From: Fimenecus sp051881455
GTDB taxonomy: Bacteria > Bacillota > Clostridia > Oscillospirales > Acutalibacteraceae
Reading direction: 5' to 3'
Assembly: GCA_051881455.1 (NCBI GenBank)
Contig: JBJEPX010000004.1
Coordinates: 14,736 to 78,735 of the forward strand
Length of the DNA: 64,000 nt
Made by a program: the position numbers and the translations under genes. The first letter of the stretch is position 1. Each line of letters opens with the position of its first letter. The notes under the pieces are model-generated. The model had not been told where the DNA came from and searched no databases. It was given only the letters and a program-made list of their open reading frames with translations. Positions 59,970-64,000 of this stretch are shown one piece after another.

Positions 59970-60136
59970 TTTACCCCTCAGTCTCACTTCGTTCGACAGC
60001 TCCCCTTTCAGGGGCGCCGAGTTTTACCCCTCAGTCTCACTTCGTTCGACAGCTCCCCTTTCAGGGGCGCCGAGTTTTACCCCTCAGTCTCACTTCGTTC
60101 GACAGCTCCCCTTTCAGGGGAGCCGAGTTTTACCCC
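59969..60136. repeat. Three tandem 53-bp repeats plus a partial fourth (right array)
   Basis: The unit starts TTTTACCCCTCAGTC and ends GGGGCGCCGAG. Copies are 59969-60021, 60022-60074 and 60075-60127, nearly identical, then a 9-bp start of a fourth. Read in reverse it carries CCCCTGAAAGGGGAG, related to the left array, so the two arrays are in inverted orientation about the DUF559 gene. The polA stop codon (60130-60132) lies in the partial copy. Confidence 0.9.
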
Positions 60137-62712
60137 TTCGCATCGTACCAGGTTTTGCCCGTATTTACATCGGCACGCAGACGCACCTTCATCTGACAGG
60201 CATTTTCCATTTCTTCGCTTAAAATCTGCGCTGCCTTTTCGATTTCATCGTCGGGGGCTTCCACTATCAGTTCATCGTGAACCTGCAAAATAAGACGGGA
60301 CTGCATATTCTCCGTTTTGAGCCTGTTGAAAACACGCACCATTGCGATTTTAATAATATCCGCCGCCGTTCCCTGTATGGGCATATTCCGTGCGACTCTC
60401 TCGCCGAAAGCCCGTAACATTCCGTTGGACGCCGTAAGCTCGGGGAGATACCGTCTGCGTCCCCAAAGGGTGCTTACATATCCCTGCTCCTTCGCTTTCG
60501 CTACAACAGTTTCCATATACTTATCAACACCGCTGTAATGGCGGAGATATCCTTTTATATAATCATCAGCCTCTTTTCGTGTTACCCCTATATCCTTTGC
60601 AAGAGAAAAGGCTCCGATACCGTAAACTATACCGAAATTAACCGCCTTTGCACGGCTTCTCATCAAAGGCGTTACAAACTCCATTGGCATATTAAACACC
60701 TGTGACGCAGTTACTGTATGAATATCCACCTCGTCATTAAAGGCTTTTATCATTTCTTCATCGTCGGCAATGTGGGCTAAAACACGCAATTCAATTTGAG
60801 AATAGTCGGCATCTGCCAAAAGGCAACCGTCCTTTGCCACAAAGAATTTGCGCATTTCTCTGCCGATTTCTTTGCGAACGGGAATATTCTGCAAATTGGG
60901 CTCTGTTGATGAAATTCTGCCTGTTCTTGTCTCCGTTTGAATAAATGAGGAATGTATTCTGCCGTCCTCACCTATCACCTTTAAAAGTCCCTCGCAATAT
61001 GTGGAATACAGTTTTGAAAGAGTTCTGAACCACAGTATTTTACAGATTATGGGGCTTTCCTCCTGCAAACTTTCAAGGACATCGGCATTTGTGGAATATC
61101 CGCTTTTCGTCTTTTTCTTGGGAGTAAGCCCCATTTTTTCAAAGAGCACAACGCCTAACTGCTTGGGGGAGTTTATATTGAACTCCTCACCTGCCATGGC
61201 GTAAATCTCATTTTGAATATCGGAAAGTTCTTTTTTAATTTTCTCCGAAAATTCCGCAATACCTTTGCGGTCAACCATAAAGCCGATGTGCTCCATTGAG
61301 GCAAGCACCTGTGCCAACGGCATTTCCACCTCATAAAGCAGATATTCCTGTGAATTGCTTTCAATTTCCGTTTTAAGGCGTAAAACTACGGAACGCATCA
61401 CAGCGCAGTGAACGGCTAATGTCATGTCTGTTTCCACCTGAGGTATAGGCGCTTTGTATTCCTCGCAAAGGCGCAAAGGGGCATAACTTCCTGCCGAGGG
61501 ATTTAAAATATACCCTGCCAAAGAGGTATCCATTGCTATATTTTTAATCTCAATATTGTTAAGCAGAGAAAAACGATACAAGAGCTTTGAATTATCGGTA
61601 TATTTTGCGATTTCGTTATCTTCAAGCACCGATTTTATAAGTTCAAAATACCCCAAATGCATTGGTTCAAGGTGATAAACCGTATTATTGCACAAAAAGC
61701 AGAATGAGGGGTTATCTAAATCGCTGTAATCGGCGGTAAAATAGGCTTCCTTTTCCTTTTGAATTTCAGCAAGGAGTGCGGATGTATCAAAATCACTCTC
61801 AAAGCCCAGTTTTGCTGTCTTTTCCGTTTTTTCCACACTTGATGGTGCTGAAAAATTCAGTTTTTCAATCATTTTGAACATTTCAAGGTCGGCAAGAATA
61901 CCTCTTGCCCTTTGTTCGTCTGCCTTTTGCGGTATAAAATCGGAAAGAGCACAATTTATGGGAGCGTCCTTAATGATTGTACCCAAGGTCAGGCTTAAAA
62001 ACGCCTTTTCCCTGTCGGTTATAAGCTTATTTTTAAGAGTTTCCTTAATTTCAAGCGTATCAATATTATCATAAATATTCTGTACCGAGCCGTAAGTCTT
62101 TATAAGGTCGCCTGCTGTTTTCGGGCCTACACCTGCAACGCCGGGGATATTATCGGAGCTATCGCCCTGAAGCGCTTTAATATCAATCATTTGGGCAGGC
62201 GTTACACCGTATTCCTCAAAAAGACGGCTTTTATCATAAACCTCGGTCTGAGTTCTCCCCATTTTCGTATGGGGGAGCAAAACCGTTACATTATCGCCGA
62301 TAAGCTGAAACGAGTCACGGTCGCCCGTTGCGATAAAGCATTCGTCCTTATCGGTGCACATTGCGGAAATCGTACCCAATACATCGTCTGCCTCAAAGCC
62401 TTCAAGCTCCACGATTTTATAGCCCAAGGACAAAAGAAGTTCTTTGAGCACGGGCATTTGCTGAGCAAGCTCCGGGGGCATACCCTTTCTGTTGGCTTTG
62501 TAGCCGTCATACATCTTGTGACGGAAGGTGGGTGCTTTAAGGTCAAAAGCCACCGCCACACCGTCGGGGGACAAATCCTCGCAAAGCTTTAAAAATATAT
62601 TCATAAAGCCGTAAATTCCGTTTGTAAATCTGCCGTCTTTTGTTGTGAGCTGTTTAATTCCGTAAAAGGCACGGTTTAATATGCTGTTGCCGTCAATCGC
62701 TAAAATTTTCAT
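60130..62712 (-). CDS. polA: DNA polymerase I
   Basis: About 860 residues from the ATG at 62712 (ribosome site GGGG; the upstream ATG at 62733 is less likely). The N-terminal 5'-3' exonuclease domain (about 1-290) has AIDGNSILNRAFYG, FIATGDRDSFQL and DIKALQGDSSDNIPGVAGVGPKTA. The 3'-5' exonuclease region (about 310-460) lacks the DxE motif, as in Bacillus-type enzymes, so proofreading is probably lost. The polymerase has ADYSQIELRVLAHIA, RSRAKAVNFGIVYGIGAFSL and LQVHDELIVEAP. It ends in the repeat array shared with the DUF559 locus. Confidence 0.95.
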   Translation of the reverse strand: MKILAIDGNSILNRAFYGIKQLTTKDGRFTNGIYGFMNIFLKLCEDLSPDGVAVAFDLKAPTFRHKMYDGYKANRKGMPPELAQQMPVLKELLLSLGYKIVELEGFEADDVLGTISAMCTDKDECFIATGDRDSFQLIGDNVTVLLPHTKMGRTQTEVYDKSRLFEEYGVTPAQMIDIKALQGDSSDNIPGVAGVGPKTAGDLIKTYGSVQNIYDNIDTLEIKETLKNKLITDREKAFLSLTLGTIIKDAPINCALSDFIPQKADEQRARGILADLEMFKMIEKLNFSAPSSVEKTEKTAKLGFESDFDTSALLAEIQKEKEAYFTADYSDLDNPSFCFLCNNTVYHLEPMHLGYFELIKSVLEDNEIAKYTDNSKLLYRFSLLNNIEIKNIAMDTSLAGYILNPSAGSYAPLRLCEEYKAPIPQVETDMTLAVHCAVMRSVVLRLKTEIESNSQEYLLYEVEMPLAQVLASMEHIGFMVDRKGIAEFSEKIKKELSDIQNEIYAMAGEEFNINSPKQLGVVLFEKMGLTPKKKTKSGYSTNADVLESLQEESPIICKILWFRTLSKLYSTYCEGLLKVIGEDGRIHSSFIQTETRTGRISSTEPNLQNIPVRKEIGREMRKFFVAKDGCLLADADYSQIELRVLAHIADDEEMIKAFNDEVDIHTVTASQVFNMPMEFVTPLMRSRAKAVNFGIVYGIGAFSLAKDIGVTRKEADDYIKGYLRHYSGVDKYMETVVAKAKEQGYVSTLWGRRRYLPELTASNGMLRAFGERVARNMPIQGTAADIIKIAMVRVFNRLKTENMQSRLILQVHDELIVEAPDDEIEKAAQILSEEMENACQMKVRLRADVNTGKTWYDAKG

Positions 62713-62756
62713 ATAAAAACCCCGAAAAATCAATATTCATTTTATTGTACCACAGA

Positions 62757-63369
62757 TTACATATAATTTCCATAATATCGGAAAAAATATTTGCCTTTCA
62801 TGCAACAAAGGTTATGTGATTTTACGGTATCACCGTAGGGGCGATTCACGAATCGCCCGAAAAAGAACCCCTCTGTCAACGGAGTTGACAGAGGGGTGTG
62901 GTAACTTGTAGGGGCTGGCGACCTCGACAGCCCGCAAAAAATCTCGTTAAATTTCAACGGTGCGCCAAAAGCAAATGAATACTGAATAGTATATAATGAA
63001 AAATTGATTTGATTTTGCTTGTAGGGGCGGGTTTCCATGCCCGCCCGAAAAATCAAATGTAATTTTAACGGCGGGAGCAGACAGCGCCCTACCTCATCAG
63101 CGCAAAATCCAAAGAAAAAATCCCCCACCGGGGGCGCCTTATCACGGAGTGAACAATTGTCCAACTTTACGAGTCTGCCCGCGGACTAACAGACAGTCCA
63201 CCGGACTGTCTGTTGCGCACTGCGGTGCGCCGTCCTGTTCGACTCCTCATCAGAGCAAAATCCAAAGCAAAAATCCCCGTCGGGAGACGACGGGGATTTT
63301 TGCTTTGTCTGTGGGGTACGAAAAAGATGTTTTTGCGTTTTTGGCTGATGAATTCGAACCCTTGTAAGG
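62757..63369. repeat. 613-bp intergenic mosaic of palindromic repeats
   Basis: No supported gene. It contains three GTAGGGGC...GCCCG hairpins (62835-62859, about 62910-62934 and 63021-63046), one ACCCCTCTGTCAAC-GGA-GTTGACAGAGGGGT hairpin (62867-62897), two copies of CCTCATCAGNGCAAAATCC followed by AAAGNAAAAATCCCC (63092-63125 and 63245-63278), a CAGACAGTCCACCGGACTGTCTG dyad near 63190-63212, and a terminator-like CCCCGTC-GGGA-GACGGGG region near 63275-63300. Short open frames here are made of repeat sequence. Confidence 0.75.
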
Positions 63370-63915
63370 TTATTCAAACCAAATTTTTGGGAAATGTGCC
63401 ATAATAAATTTACTCATTGGATTATCGGGATAATTTTTTAGACCATACCCATTGATTGTTTTTCTAAAATCATCATAAACATAATTTAATTCTTTGTTGG
63501 AAACAGTATGAAATGGTTTGATTTCAAACAATCCGTTTTCTTTATATTCCATAAACTTTTCAAATACATCATCAATTTCAATACAGTTACTTATTTTAAT
63601 TGGGGTTGGACAAGTATAAGCGCAGTTAATTACTGTGGGATTTTCCGCATTTTTAACATTCTCACATTCATATAAAAATCCTTTTTGACCTTTGTATATA
63701 TCTTCAAAACAATTTTCGTAATACTCACTATATACTACCTTTTCACCATTAAATCCATAAGGATAAAAACTGAATGGCTTTGGTACGGGTTTTACAGTAT
63801 AAAGCAAAGCGACCACCGGATTACTCGCCAAATATACATACGGTTTTTTATGTTCAGATAAAATTGGTTTCAGTTCTGTAATGCCACCAATTGGGGCGCC
63901 GTGATATAAAATCAT
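63370..63915 (-). CDS. Unassigned small protein, possibly ADP-ribosyltransferase-like
   Basis: About 181 residues from the ATG at 63915, which follows AAAGGAGAATATAAA. The N-terminus, ILYHGAPIGGITELKP, then YVYLASNPVVALLYT, has the spacing of ADP-ribosyltransferase-like folds (YHG, then a strand and helix after the threonine/serine position), but the catalytic glutamate cannot be assigned. No membrane segment or signal peptide. It lies next to the repeat mosaic and alone on the minus strand. Family is unknown; the fold suggestion is weak. Confidence 0.5.
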   Translation of the reverse strand: MILYHGAPIGGITELKPILSEHKKPYVYLASNPVVALLYTVKPVPKPFSFYPYGFNGEKVVYSEYYENCFEDIYKGQKGFLYECENVKNAENPTVINCAYTCPTPIKISNCIEIDDVFEKFMEYKENGLFEIKPFHTVSNKELNYVYDDFRKTINGYGLKNYPDNPMSKFIMAHFPKIWFE

Positions 63916-64000
63916 TTTATATTCTCCTTTGCGGTGTTGATGGAGGCAATTAGAATTCTGCGAATCGTACCGCATTGGTTATATAATTCTTTTGCATCAT

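Noticed and set aside
59969..60136. Tandem 53-bp repeats as a CRISPR array
   Set aside because: The units abut one another with no spacers, and no cas genes are present.
63345..63370. tRNA-like T-arm (GGGTTCGAATTC on the minus strand), possible attachment site
   Set aside because: No acceptor, D or anticodon arms can be built around it, and no integrase gene is nearby.
62757..63377. Open frames on both strands upstream of polA that could be called small hypothetical proteins
   Set aside because: Their sequence is made of repeat units; two of them share a GDF-FGFC-DE stretch only because both copy the same CCTCATCAG repeat. No ribosome sites fit.

Overview
The window looks like a chromosomal segment of a low-to-moderate GC, endospore-forming member of the Clostridia, probably an Oscillospiraceae/Ruminococcaceae-type gut or animal-associated anaerobe. 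The evidence is a GerA/GerB/GerC germination operon, Firmicutes-type promoters (TTGACA-N17-TATAAT) and AAGGAGG ribosome sites, GntR/YtrA-ABC and DUF421-DUF4363 modules, GTP-type PEP carboxykinase, and many short palindromic repeats of the kind scattered through clostridial genomes. Almost every gene ends in TAA or TGA. I saw no rRNA, tRNA or CRISPR array. Assignments rest on motif reading only; no database search was run.

Layout. 1-6.9 kb: tail of an M16 peptidase pair, a radical SAM protein, a GtrII-like membrane glycosyltransferase, an AraC regulator and a YczE-like membrane protein. 7-14.5 kb: a carbohydrate locus in which a GH36 alpha-galactosidase (broken by one in-frame TAG), a GH38-like DUF5054 protein and a TetR regulator are divergent from a GPH-type sugar symporter and a metallophosphoesterase. 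14.5-26 kb: DUF1015, VanZ, a peptide-type binding lipoprotein, RmuC, a GH3 beta-glycosidase and a GntR-ABC export module. 26-40 kb: a second glycan block with a membrane-anchored GH51 protein, two GH38 alpha-mannosidases, NagB, a phosphohexomutase and an intact GH36 paralogue. 40-47 kb: a GGDEF/EAL protein, the ger operon and DUF421-DUF4363. 47-51 kb: sialic acid catabolism (sialidase-like protein, ROK kinase and NanE divergent from NanA). 51-64 kb: PrsA-like foldase, a phosphoesterase, a membrane XRE regulator, PckG, TsaD, an unusual phosphatase-RimI fusion, a DUF559 nuclease inside repeat arrays, PolA and an unassigned small protein.

How it fits together. Most of the glycosidases (GH36, GH38, GH3, the sialidase-like protein) lack signal peptides, while the GH51 protein is exported and anchored. 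This suggests trimming of imported host or plant oligosaccharides in the cytosol. Mannose, galactose, GlcNAc and sialic acid would feed through NanA/NanE/NanK, NagB and the phosphohexomutase into glycolysis.

Most interesting non-standard structures: (1) a compact island at 32.66-33.05 kb with a 25-residue hydrophobic ORF, a convergent antisense RNA whose predicted 5' leader resembles that of the toxin mRNA, and flanking copies of the nagB terminator hairpin (candidate type I toxin-antitoxin module); (2) a DUF559/Vsr-like endonuclease gene bounded by inverted arrays of 46-bp and 53-bp palindromic repeats (59.50-60.14 kb), which resembles a mobile repeat family with its nuclease; (3) a 280-bp MITE-like element with 29-bp terminal inverted repeats that supplies the 3' end of vanZ; (4) the single-nonsense GH36 gene.
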